Below are positions 1-6,623 of a stretch of DNA of 13,123 nucleotides, one piece after another. The stretch's first letter is position 1; each line of letters opens with the position of its first letter. The notes under the pieces are model-generated. The model saw nothing but the letters and a program-made list of their open reading frames with translations, was not told the DNA's origin and searched no databases. This DNA comes from an uncultured Flavobacterium sp. (GTDB taxonomy: Bacteria > Bacteroidota > Bacteroidia > Flavobacteriales > Flavobacteriaceae): contig NZ_CALFIG010000188.1 in NCBI RefSeq assembly GCF_937876455.1, positions 1-13,123 on the forward strand, given 5' to 3'. A program made the position numbers and the translations under genes.

Positions 1-582
1 GACAAAAACCCGGTATTTCATTTCGATTTGAAATGCATAACCTACAAACTTTATTTTATTTAAATCAATAGCTTCAAGTACTTGTCTTTTGTAACAAACA
101 AAACCAGCTGTAGCATCATGAATTTTCATACCTGTTATCAAACGCACATATACCGAAGCAAAATAAGAAAGTAATACTCTACTTAGCGGCCAATTGACTA
201 CATTTACACCTTGTGAGTACCTTGAACCTATGGCTAAATCTGCTCCATTTTGACAAGCAGTGTATAATTTTTCTAAATCGGTTGGATTATGCGAAAAATC
301 GGCATCCATTTCATAAATATAAGGATAGTCTTTGACTAAAGCCCATTTAAAACCATGTACATAAGCCGTACCTAAACCCGCTTTTTTTTGTCTCACCTCT
401 AAAAAAAGTCTATCAGGATAGTGAGCCTGTAATTCTTTTACTTTTAAGGGGGTGCCATCAGGTGAATTATCATCCACAATGAGCAAATGAAAGGAAGAAG
501 GCAACTGAAAAACAGCATGAATAATGCGATCAATGTTTTCAATTTCATTATAGGTGGGGATAATAACAATTCCTGCGGACAT
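1..582 (-). CDS. Polyprenol-phosphate mannose synthase-like family 2 glycosyltransferase (C-terminus cut off by window)
   Basis: The reverse complement reads open from an ATG at 580-582 through the window edge (194 codons, no stop), so the C-terminus is missing. The translation begins MSAGIVIIPTYNEIENI, the usual GT2 first strand. DDNSPDGT (about residues 37-44) and DADFSHNP (93-100, with the metal/nucleotide-binding DxD) follow, then an RQKKAGLGTAY stretch (64-74) and GSRYSQGVNVVNWPLSR. This pattern is characteristic of DPM1-like synthases, which transfer mannose or a related sugar from a GDP-sugar to a polyprenyl phosphate on the cytoplasmic membrane face. The visible part has no membrane helix, in keeping with the soluble DPM1 type, but the missing C-terminus could hold one. 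The gene is divergent from the DUF4271 gene and has its own -7 motif at 601-608. Family assignment is firm; the exact sugar and acceptor are inferred. Confidence 0.88.
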   Translation of the reverse strand, partial: MSAGIVIIPTYNEIENIDRIIHAVFQLPSSFHLLIVDDNSPDGTPLKVKELQAHYPDRLFLEVRQKKAGLGTAYVHGFKWALVKDYPYIYEMDADFSHNPTDLEKLYTACQNGADLAIGSRYSQGVNVVNWPLSRVLLSYFASVYVRLITGMKIHDATAGFVCYKRQVLEAIDLNKIKFVGYAFQIEMKYRVFV

Positions 583-600
583 ATCGTTTTATTTGTGGTA

Positions 601-608
601 CAAAATTA
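601..608 (-). promoter_or_regulatory. Bacteroidota -7 element for the glycosyltransferase gene
   Basis: On the minus strand this reads TAATTTTG, a full match to the Bacteroidota -7 consensus TAnnTTTG. It lies about 19 bases before the ATG at 582, so the leader would be short. I see no clear TTG at the expected -33 distance, and in AT-rich DNA the motif alone can occur by chance. Confidence 0.45.
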
Positions 609-648
609 AGGTATTTTTATTTTAAATATCTTAATAATTTTATAATTA

Positions 649-676
649 TTGGTACTACTATTTTTTGCTACATTTG
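649..676 (+). promoter_or_regulatory. Promoter of the DUF4271-hemD unit (-33 TTG, -7 TACATTTG)
   Basis: TTG at 649-651, a 17-base spacer and TACATTTG at 669-676 fit the Bacteroidota promoter layout (TTTG, 17-23 bases, TAnnTTTG). The -7 element ends only four bases before the ATG at 681. Transcription would therefore start at or next to the start codon, giving a leaderless or nearly leaderless mRNA if both calls are right. Confidence 0.5.
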
Positions 677-680
677 CATT

Positions 681-1346
681 ATGAATGTAGTACTACTAAG
701 CGAACGAATTTTAATTAGCAAAGATTGGGCAACTGTGTTGTTTATACTAGCTTTGGTAATTATTGCCGCAAACAAAACGGTGTTTGAAGTTCGTTTTAAT
801 GAATTTATAAAAATTGGTGTTTCCGATAAATATCATAAGATTTATAAAGACACTAGTAATTTATTAAACTGGTTTACAGTTTCTATGTTTGTTATTCAAC
901 TTATTTCATTTTCATTCTTCATCTTATTACTTTTAAGCTATTTTGGGTATTCAGAACTTTCAAATTACATTACATTCATTCAAATTATTACCTTTTTGTT
1001 TGTTTTTATTTTATCTAAATTCTTAATTGAAAAAATCATTGGCAACACCTTAAATGCAGAAGGATTTGTAGATCAATTTAATTTGGTAAAAGTAAATTAC
1101 AGAGCTTTTTTTGGATTACTCTTATTGCCTGTTAATATTATTTTATACTATAATCACACGCCTTTACAAGTTGCATTTTATATTATTTTGGTTGTTTTTG
1201 TCATATATAACCTGATCACGTATTATTTTTTAATTAAGACCTATCAAAAATTAATCTTAGGCAAATTATTTTATTTTATTTTGTATCTTTGCACCCTTGA
1301 AATAGCACCATATTATTTCATGTATTATTGGATAACAAAAAAATAG
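681..1346 (+). CDS. DUF4271 domain integral membrane protein
   Basis: A 221-residue, strongly hydrophobic protein with about six predicted membrane helices (roughly 15-32, 63-87, 95-117, 138-157, 163-184 and 195-218). The order of conserved-looking stretches, SKDWATVLF near the start, VSDKYHKIYKDTSNL (47-61) and YLCTLEIAPYY near the C-terminus (202-212), resembles the DUF4271 family of Bacteroidota. No catalytic motif is evident and the function is unknown. The ATG at 681 gives the expected N-terminus. The gene ends 12 bases before the hemD start, so the two are probably cotranscribed. This pairing is, to my knowledge, common in flavobacteria, but that does not by itself show a role in haem synthesis. 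The last codons contain a promoter-like motif at 1284-1291. Confidence 0.85.
   Translation: MNVVLLSERILISKDWATVLFILALVIIAANKTVFEVRFNEFIKIGVSDKYHKIYKDTSNLLNWFTVSMFVIQLISFSFFILLLLSYFGYSELSNYITFIQIITFLFVFILSKFLIEKIIGNTLNAEGFVDQFNLVKVNYRAFFGLLLLPVNIILYYNHTPLQVAFYIILVVFVIYNLITYYFLIKTYQKLILGKLFYFILYLCTLEIAPYYFMYYWITKK
1284..1291 (+). promoter_or_regulatory. hemD: Possible internal promoter (-7 TATCTTTG) for hemD
   Basis: TATCTTTG followed by CACCC is an exact TAnnTTTG match, lying 68 bases upstream of the hemD ATG at 1359 inside the last codons of the DUF4271 gene. It would let hemD be transcribed separately. No good -33 TTG is visible 17-23 bases upstream. The bases also encode the conserved YLCTLE stretch, so the match may be coincidental. 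Confidence 0.35.
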
Positions 1347-1358
1347 TATTTGTTAGAT

Positions 1359-2117
1359 ATGTCAAAATTAAAAGTGAAAACTATTTTGGTTTCACAACCA
1401 GAGCCAAAGGTGGAAAATTCCCCTTATTACGAACTACAAAACAAATTGAAGGTTAAAGTTGACTTTAGACCTTTTATTCACGTGGAAGGCGTTTCGGCAA
1501 AAGAGGTTAGGGCACAAAAAATAGATTTAAATAATTTTACTGCTATTATTTTTACAAGTAAAAATTCGGTAGACCATTTTTTTAGAGTAGCTGAAGAGAT
1601 GCGCTATAAAGTGCCTGAAGACTTAAAATATTTTTGTCAATCTGAAGCTATTGCTTTTTATCTTCAAAAATATGTGGTGTATAGAAAACGTAAAATTTAT
1701 GTGGGACCAAAAGAATTTGCAGATTTAACCCCTTTAATTAAAAAATATAAAGACGAAAAATTCTTATTACCTAATACGGACCAATTAAATGTAGATGTTC
1801 CTCAAACATTAGACGGCCTAAAAGTAGATTGGAAACAAGGTATTTTTTACAGAACCGTAATGAGTGATTTATCTGATTTAAAAGATGTTTATTATGATAT
1901 TTTAGCGTTTTTTAGTCCGACAGGAATTAAATCTTTGTTTAAGAATTTTCCAGATTTTAAACAAAACGATACAAGAATTGCTGTTTTTGGAGAAACAACT
2001 AAAAAAGAAGCACTAGATCATGGTTTACGTATAGACATTATGGCTCCGGCTCCAGGCACACCATCAATGACAGGGGCGCTTGAAAAATATGTTGCAGAAG
2101 TAAATAAAGGAAAATAA
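1359..2117 (+). CDS. hemD: Uroporphyrinogen-III synthase
   Basis: HemD closes and isomerises hydroxymethylbilane to uroporphyrinogen III in the cytoplasm, the branch point to haem, sirohaem and cobalamin. The 252-residue protein has the usual two-domain length. Recognisable stretches are TILVSQPEPKVENSPYY (8-24), TAIIFTSKNSVDHFF (61-75), FSPTGIKSLF (185-194), FGETTKKEALDHG (210-222) and the C-terminal TPSMTGALEKYV (234-245). The T(S/P)..S/TG segments are typical of the weakly conserved HemD family. I chose the ATG at 1359; an in-frame TTG at 1350 would add three residues and is less likely. The gene follows the DUF4271 gene by 12 bases and ends at a strong hairpin. Other haem genes are not in this window. 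Confidence 0.9.
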   Translation: MSKLKVKTILVSQPEPKVENSPYYELQNKLKVKVDFRPFIHVEGVSAKEVRAQKIDLNNFTAIIFTSKNSVDHFFRVAEEMRYKVPEDLKYFCQSEAIAFYLQKYVVYRKRKIYVGPKEFADLTPLIKKYKDEKFLLPNTDQLNVDVPQTLDGLKVDWKQGIFYRTVMSDLSDLKDVYYDILAFFSPTGIKSLFKNFPDFKQNDTRIAVFGETTKKEALDHGLRIDIMAPAPGTPSMTGALEKYVAEVNKGK

Positions 2118-2132
2118 TAGCATATCTATACA

Positions 2133-2176
2133 ATAAAGAAAAAGCTCAAAGTTTTCACTTTGAGCTTTTTCTTTAT
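2133..2176. terminator. Bidirectional rho-independent terminator between hemD and pckA
   Basis: A perfect 19-bp inverted repeat (arms 2133-2151 and 2158-2176) encloses a six-base loop TTTTCA. The core GCTCAAAG/CTTTGAGC is flanked by A-runs on the left and T-runs on the right, giving a T-tract on either strand. It lies between two convergent stop codons (2117 and 2185), so it can serve both genes. Confidence 0.92.
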
Positions 2177-2184
2177 AAATTAAA

Positions 2185-3810
2185 TTACAATTGTGGTCCC
2201 GCTGTTACTAAAGATTTTCCTTCGTCATTGTCTGTATATTGAACGAAATTTTTAATGAATCTTGACGCTAAATCTGTTGCTTTCGTTTCCCATTCGGTTG
2301 CATCTGCATAAGTGTCTCTAGGGTCTAAAATTGCTGAATTAACATCATGCAACGCTGTTGGAACTTCAAAATTAAAAATTGGCACTACTTTAGTAGTTGC
2401 TTTTTCAATTGAACCGTCTAGAATCGCATCAATAATAGCGCGCGTGTCTTTAATTGAAATGCGCTTTCCTGTTCCGTTCCATCCTGTGTTAACCATGTAA
2501 GCCGTAGCATTATGTGCTTCCATCTTCTTAACTAATTCTTCTCCATATTTTGTGGGATGCAAGGATAAAAATGCTTTTCCAAAACAAGCCGAAAAAGTTG
2601 GCTCAGGTTGTGTAACCCCTCTTTCTGTTCCAGCTAATTTAGCTGTAAAACCTGAAAGGAAATAATACTTTGTTTGTTCAGGAGTTAATTTAGATACGGG
2701 CGGCATCACACCAAATGCATCTGCAGTTAAGAAAATTACTTTTGTAGCGTGTCCTGCTTTTGAAACAGGTTTAACAATGTTATGAATATGATAAATAGGA
2801 TACGAAACACGTGTATTTTGTGTTACTGAACCGTCTTTAAAGTCTATTTTTCCATTAGCATCCACAGTAACATTTTCAAGAAGCGCATCTTTTTTAATTG
2901 CACCATAAATATCTGGCTCATTTTCAGCACTTAAATCGATTGTTTTTGCATAACAACCTCCTTCAAAATTAAATACACCATCATTGTCCCATCCGTGTTC
3001 ATCATCTCCAATTAATTCACGTTTTGGATCCGTTGACAAGGTTGTTTTCCCTGTCCCTGACAAACCAAAAAATACAGCAACATCTCCTTCTTTTCCTTTG
3101 TTAGCAGAACAATGCATAGATGCAATTCCTTGCAAAGGCAAGTAGTAATTCATCATAGAAAACAAACCTTTCTTCATTTCACCTCCATACCAAGTACCTC
3201 CAATTAATTGGATTTTTTCGGTTAAATTAAAGGCTACATATACCTCTGAATTCAATCCATGAGCAGCATATTCTTTAAAGCTCGTTTTAGAACCATTCAT
3301 CACTACAAAATCAGGTTCTCCGAAATTAACTAATTCTTCTGTTGTTGGTCGAATAAACATGTTGGTTACAAAATGCGCTTGCCAAGCAACTTCCATAATA
3401 AAACGGACTTTTAATCTCGTATTTTCATTGGCACCACAAAACGCATCTACCACAAACAATCGCTTTTCAGACAATTGAGCAACAGTTGTTTCTTTTAAGG
3501 CTTTCCACGTTTCTTGCGAAATAGGTTTGTTATCATTAGCTGCTTTATCAGAATTCCACCAAATCGTGTTTTGTGTAACAGCATCTTTTACTATATATTT
3601 ATCTTTTGGAGAACGGCCTGTAAATTCACCCGTCATTACATTTACCGCTCCTAGTTCTGTAAGCTGACCTTTTTCAAACCCGTGAAGTGCTGTGCTAAGT
3701 TCTTCATTATATAATAAATCGTAAGAAGGATTGTGAACGATTTCTTTAACATTTTTGATTCCATATTTTTCTAACGAAATCGATTTCGTAGATTGGGCGT
3801 ATGTATCCAT
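2185..3810 (-). CDS. pckA: Phosphoenolpyruvate carboxykinase (ATP)
   Basis: PckA converts oxaloacetate and ATP to PEP, CO2 and ADP, the first committed step of gluconeogenesis, in the cytoplasm. At 541 residues it matches the usual length of the ATP-dependent family. Motifs seen in order are TGRSPKDK with the substrate-binding Arg (about 64-71), GTWYGGEMKKG with Tyr208/Lys213 (205-215), His233, the P-loop GLSGTGKTTLS (249-259), the metal-binding LIGDDEHGW (267-274), a YPIYHIHN stretch and ERGVTQPEPTFSACFG. All the key residues I can check are present, about one position later than in the E. coli enzyme. The ATG at 3810 gives the expected N-terminus. The gene has its own promoter motif and ends at a terminator shared with hemD. 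Confidence 0.98.
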   Translation of the reverse strand: MDTYAQSTKSISLEKYGIKNVKEIVHNPSYDLLYNEELSTALHGFEKGQLTELGAVNVMTGEFTGRSPKDKYIVKDAVTQNTIWWNSDKAANDNKPISQETWKALKETTVAQLSEKRLFVVDAFCGANENTRLKVRFIMEVAWQAHFVTNMFIRPTTEELVNFGEPDFVVMNGSKTSFKEYAAHGLNSEVYVAFNLTEKIQLIGGTWYGGEMKKGLFSMMNYYLPLQGIASMHCSANKGKEGDVAVFFGLSGTGKTTLSTDPKRELIGDDEHGWDNDGVFNFEGGCYAKTIDLSAENEPDIYGAIKKDALLENVTVDANGKIDFKDGSVTQNTRVSYPIYHIHNIVKPVSKAGHATKVIFLTADAFGVMPPVSKLTPEQTKYYFLSGFTAKLAGTERGVTQPEPTFSACFGKAFLSLHPTKYGEELVKKMEAHNATAYMVNTGWNGTGKRISIKDTRAIIDAILDGSIEKATTKVVPIFNFEVPTALHDVNSAILDPRDTYADATEWETKATDLASRFIKNFVQYTDNDEGKSLVTAGPQL

Positions 3811-3843
3811 AATTAAATGAGTTATGTTGTTGTTTTAAAAGTG

Positions 3844-3872
3844 CAAAATTATAAATTAATTTTCAGATTCAA
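3844..3872 (-). promoter_or_regulatory. pckA: pckA promoter (-33 TTG, -7 TAATTTTG)
   Basis: On the minus strand TTG (3872-3870), an 18-base spacer and TAATTTTG (3851-3844) match the Bacteroidota promoter layout. The predicted transcript start near 3839 leaves a leader of about 29 bases before the ATG at 3810. This is one of the few places here where both elements are present at the right spacing. Confidence 0.6.
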
Positions 3873-3883
3873 CTTGAAAATAG

Positions 3884-4267
3884 TTATTTTTTAGCTAAAA
3901 GTCTGAAAATTAGATAGCCCCAAGCACTCATGAGTAACATCCCTCCAATAGGCGTAATTGGCCCTAGAATTTTTGTTTTTATTCCTGTTATGCTTGCCGT
4001 TGACAACAAATAAATAGACCCTGAAAAAAAGAATATACCAAAAAGAGTCAAATAAAAAGCAATTGTCTTTTCATTCGTATTAAAAAAGGATGTAGATGCA
4101 ACAAAAACCAAGAATAGAGCATGATACATTTGATATTTTACACCCGTTTCAAAAGAGACTAATTGCGCCTCGGCAAGTGTTTTTTTTAAAGCATGTGCGC
4201 CAAATGCGCCTAAAACTATAGCTATAACTCCTAAAAGCAATCCGACCAATATTATCTTTTTCTCCAT
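3884..4267 (-). CDS. DUF423 (YgdD-type) small membrane protein
   Basis: A 127-residue protein with four predicted membrane helices (about 4-26, 45-62, 68-88 and 100-123). GAFGAHALK (21-29), SFETGVKYQMYHALFL (38-53), the FSGSIYLLS stretch (80-88) and GPITPIGGMLLMSAWGY (101-117) are the signature of DUF423 (the YgdD/YwdK family). The family's biochemical role is not established. The gene is upstream of pckA on the same strand, with a 73-base gap that holds the pckA promoter, so co-expression is possible but not needed. It has its own -7 element and is divergent from the saccharopine-dehydrogenase-like gene. Confidence 0.92.
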   Translation of the reverse strand: MEKKIILVGLLLGVIAIVLGAFGAHALKKTLAEAQLVSFETGVKYQMYHALFLVFVASTSFFNTNEKTIAFYLTLFGIFFFSGSIYLLSTASITGIKTKILGPITPIGGMLLMSAWGYLIFRLLAKK

Positions 4268-4284
4268 TTTTGTACATTTAATTA

Positions 4285-4292
4285 CAAAGATA
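4285..4292 (-). promoter_or_regulatory. -7 element of the DUF423 gene
   Basis: On the minus strand this reads TATCTTTG, an exact TAnnTTTG match, 17 bases before the ATG at 4267. The predicted leader is about 12 bases. No clear -33 TTG is visible in the A/T-run upstream. Confidence 0.5.
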
Positions 4293-4357
4293 CTGAACTT
4301 AAATTTCTTTTTTTGCTATTTTTTTTCGAAGTGTTTTTTATAAATATAACATTTTAC

Positions 4358-4365
4358 TATCTTCG
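4358..4365 (+). promoter_or_regulatory. Weak -7-like element upstream of the saccharopine-dehydrogenase-like gene
   Basis: TATCTTCG matches TAnnTTTG except for one position and sits 51 bases before the ATG at 4417. No -33 TTG is visible. It is the best candidate in this divergent intergenic region for the plus strand, but it is weak. Confidence 0.3.
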
Positions 4366-4416
4366 TGTTATAATAATCACAAAAACACATTTTCAAGCTA
4401 CTAAAAACTACAGGAA

Positions 4417-5787
4417 ATGAAGAATATATTAATCATAGGCGCGGGAAGATCTGCATCTTCACTAATAAAATATCTTTTGGATAAATCTGAAGTTGAAAAA
4501 CTACAACTTACAATAGCCGATTTATCTGAAGAATTAGCAAATAAAAAAGCAAATGGCCATCCTAATGCAACCATTTTAGTGTTAGATATTTTTGATGAAA
4601 TAGCGAGAAGAAATGCTATTCAAGATGCCGACATTGTTGTTTCTATGCTACCTGCACACTTACATATTGAAGTAGCCAAAGATTGTGTTTTCTTTAAAAA
4701 ACACATGGTAACGGCCTCTTATATTAGTCCGGCAATGCAAGAACTAGATGCAGAAGCTAAAGCCAATAATCTCATTTTGATGAATGAAATTGGGCTCGAC
4801 CCTGGCATAGATCATATGAGTGCTATGAAAGTATTAGACGAAATTAGAGCTATAGGTGGAAACATTATTCTTTTTGAATCGTTTTGTGGGGGATTAGTAG
4901 CGCCTGAAAGTGATACAAACTTATGGAATTATAAATTTTCGTGGAATCCTAGAAATGTAGTATTAGCAGGTCAAGGTGGTGCGGCAAAATTTATTCAAGA
5001 AGGAAAATACAAATACATTCCTTATTCAAAATTATTTAGACGAACCGAATTTTTAGAAGTAGAAGGTTTTGGAAGATTTGAAGCCTATGCCAATAGAGAC
5101 TCATTAAAATACCGAAACGTGTATGGACTAGACAATGCTCTGACTTGTTACCGAGGCACCATAAGACGAGTGGGCTATTCAAGAGCTTGGGATATATTAG
5201 TACAATTAGGTATGACTGACGACACCTACACAATGGAAGATTCTGAACACATGACATATAGAGAATTTACCAATTCTTTTTTACCTTATCATCCAACCGA
5301 TACTGTAGAAATTAAATTGAGACATGCTCAAAAAATTGACCAAGACGATATAATTTGGGATAAACTAGTTGAACTGGATTTATTTCGTTCTGATAAAATA
5401 GTAGGCTTAAAAAATGCTACTCCTGCGCAAATACTAGAAAAAATATTAGCGGAAAAATGGACATTACAACCACATGACAAAGATATGATAGTCATGTATC
5501 ACAAGTTTGGGTATGAATTAAATGGCGAACATAAGCAAATTGACGCTACTATGGTATGCATTGGAGATGATCAAATTTATACGGCCATGTCAAAAACAGT
5601 AGGTCTTCCTGTGGCCATTGCAACATTAAAAATTCTGAAAGGAGAAATAAAAACTCCCGGAGTGCAATTGCCTATTTCAAAAGAAGTATATGAACCTATT
5701 TTGGAAGAATTAGAACGCTATGGTGTGGTATTTAAGGAAATTGAAGTGCCATATTTAGGGTATAACCCATTGAATGTAGAAAATTAG
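4417..5787 (+). CDS. Saccharopine dehydrogenase-like oxidoreductase
   Basis: The 456-residue protein starts with a Rossmann dinucleotide-binding motif, ILIIGAGRSASS (4-15). VVSMLPAHLHIEVAKDC (about 73-89) and NEIGLDPGIDHMSAMKVLDE (about 124-143) follow, the typical joint between the NAD(P)-binding and catalytic parts of the saccharopine dehydrogenase family. The segment with ESFCGGLVAPES belongs to the C-terminal substrate domain. Length and layout resemble the yeast Lys9 class, which interconverts saccharopine with glutamate and aminoadipate semialdehyde. No lysine-ketoglutarate reductase domain is fused or adjacent, so the substrate is uncertain: lysine catabolism is one option, a carboxynorspermidine-type or other imine reduction is another. 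The gene appears monocistronic, ending at a hairpin. Confidence 0.85.
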   Translation: MKNILIIGAGRSASSLIKYLLDKSEVEKLQLTIADLSEELANKKANGHPNATILVLDIFDEIARRNAIQDADIVVSMLPAHLHIEVAKDCVFFKKHMVTASYISPAMQELDAEAKANNLILMNEIGLDPGIDHMSAMKVLDEIRAIGGNIILFESFCGGLVAPESDTNLWNYKFSWNPRNVVLAGQGGAAKFIQEGKYKYIPYSKLFRRTEFLEVEGFGRFEAYANRDSLKYRNVYGLDNALTCYRGTIRRVGYSRAWDILVQLGMTDDTYTMEDSEHMTYREFTNSFLPYHPTDTVEIKLRHAQKIDQDDIIWDKLVELDLFRSDKIVGLKNATPAQILEKILAEKWTLQPHDKDMIVMYHKFGYELNGEHKQIDATMVCIGDDQIYTAMSKTVGLPVAIATLKILKGEIKTPGVQLPISKEVYEPILEELERYGVVFKEIEVPYLGYNPLNVEN

Positions 5788-5793
5788 TATTTT

Positions 5794-5839
5794 AAAAGCA
5801 GTACGCCCAAATTCAGAATTAACCTTGAGCGTACTTTTT
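5794..5839. terminator. Hairpin terminator between the saccharopine-dehydrogenase-like gene and the metallopeptidase
   Basis: AGTACGC (5800-5806) pairs with GCGTACT (5829-5835), with three more inner pairs after one mismatch. A-residues flank it on the left and five T in a row end it on the right (5835-5839). It lies just after the stop at 5787 and just beyond the convergent metallopeptidase stop at 5846, so it probably acts on the plus strand and perhaps both. Confidence 0.65.
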
Positions 5840-5845
5840 ACCTTG

Positions 5846-6534
5846 CTAGTCACGGCTCGCGCCTATATATCGCATTACATAATATAATAAAGTGGCTATA
5901 GAACCAATAGCCGCTACTAAATAGGTTCGTGCCGCCCATTTTAACGAATCTTCAGCACCGGCGTATTCTTCTTGCCCTAGCATATTCTTGTTTTTTAACC
6001 ATGCTAAAGCTCTGTTACTCGCATCATATTCTACTGGCAACGTAATAATTGAAAACAAAGTAGTCACAGAAAATAATAGTATCCCAATTAATAATAAATT
6101 AGGGAACGTATTAATCATCAGAATACCTGCTAACAACACCCATTGTACTAAACTCGAAGAAATTTGTACCGCTGGCACTAATTTAGAGCGCATCGTTAAC
6201 CAATTATAAGCCTGAGCATGTGTACAGCGTGCCCACACTCATGTGCCGCTACTGCAGCAGCGGCGGCGTTTCGTTGACTATACACCGCCTCAGATAAATT
6301 AACCGTTTTATCTGTTGGGTTGTAATGATCTGTTAACCTGCCTGGTGTGGAAATTACTTTTACATCATAAATACCATGGTCATGAAGCATTTTTTCAGCA
6401 ATTTCAGCACCCGACATGCCATTTCGCAAATAAACTTTAGAATAATGTTCAAATTTTGATTGCAATCTACTAGACACCAACCAACTGATTAACATCATTA
6501 CCACACCTATTAACATAGAGCCTGTATCAAACAT
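5846..6534 (-). pseudogene. YugP-type membrane zinc metallopeptidase, interrupted by a -1 frameshift
   Basis: The N-terminal frame (ATG at 6534, stop at 6196) gives 112 residues: a membrane helix (about 5-21), MSGAEIAEKML, STPGRLTDHYNPTDKTVNLSE and AAHECGHAV, whose HECGH (98-102) is the HExxH zinc site. It then runs into HMLRLIIG and a stop. The next frame continues the expected protein with HAQAYNWLTMRSKLVP, several membrane helices and LPVEYDASNRALAWLKN, to a stop at 5846. One missing base near 6221-6222 explains the break; restored, the protein would be about 229 residues, the normal family size. The family is membrane-bound and presumed proteolytic, with unknown substrates. Everything else looks intact, so this is either a very recent mutation or a sequence error. 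The gene follows leuS on the same strand after 89 bases. Confidence 0.88.
6218..6225 (-). other. Frameshift site in the metallopeptidase gene
   Basis: On the minus strand the bases read GTACACAT. The upstream frame reads GTA-CAC-AT, whereas the conserved family sequence AVQHAQAY needs GTA-CAn-CAT, so one base is missing within 6221-6222. There is no long homopolymer and no slippery heptamer of the X-XXY-YYZ type. Confidence 0.8.
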
Positions 6535-6569
6535 AGTTAGTATTTTTTATGAATTCAATTAAACACTCA

Positions 6570-6602
6570 CAAATTATAAGCCAATCATTATTTTTTATCA
6601 AA
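6570..6602 (-). promoter_or_regulatory. Possible promoter of the metallopeptidase gene
   Basis: On the minus strand TTTG (6602-6599) is followed after 20 bases by TATAATTTG (6578-6570), a TAnnTTTG-like element with one extra spacer base. It lies in the 89-base gap after leuS and would give a leader of roughly 30 bases. The off-by-one -7 spacing keeps this tentative. Confidence 0.3.
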
Positions 6603-6623
6603 AAATGACAAGTTGACATTTAT

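Noticed and set aside
5036..5257. Minus-strand open frame inside the saccharopine-dehydrogenase-like gene
   Set aside because: Composition is unlike a real protein and the opposite strand encodes a well-conserved enzyme.
6196..6250. Programmed frameshifting at the metallopeptidase break
   Set aside because: No slippery heptamer or downstream structure is apparent, and the family is normally encoded in one frame.
6590..6606. AT-only inverted repeat ATTTTTT/AAAAAAT after leuS
   Set aside because: A 7-bp stem made only of A-T pairs is too weak to call a terminator.
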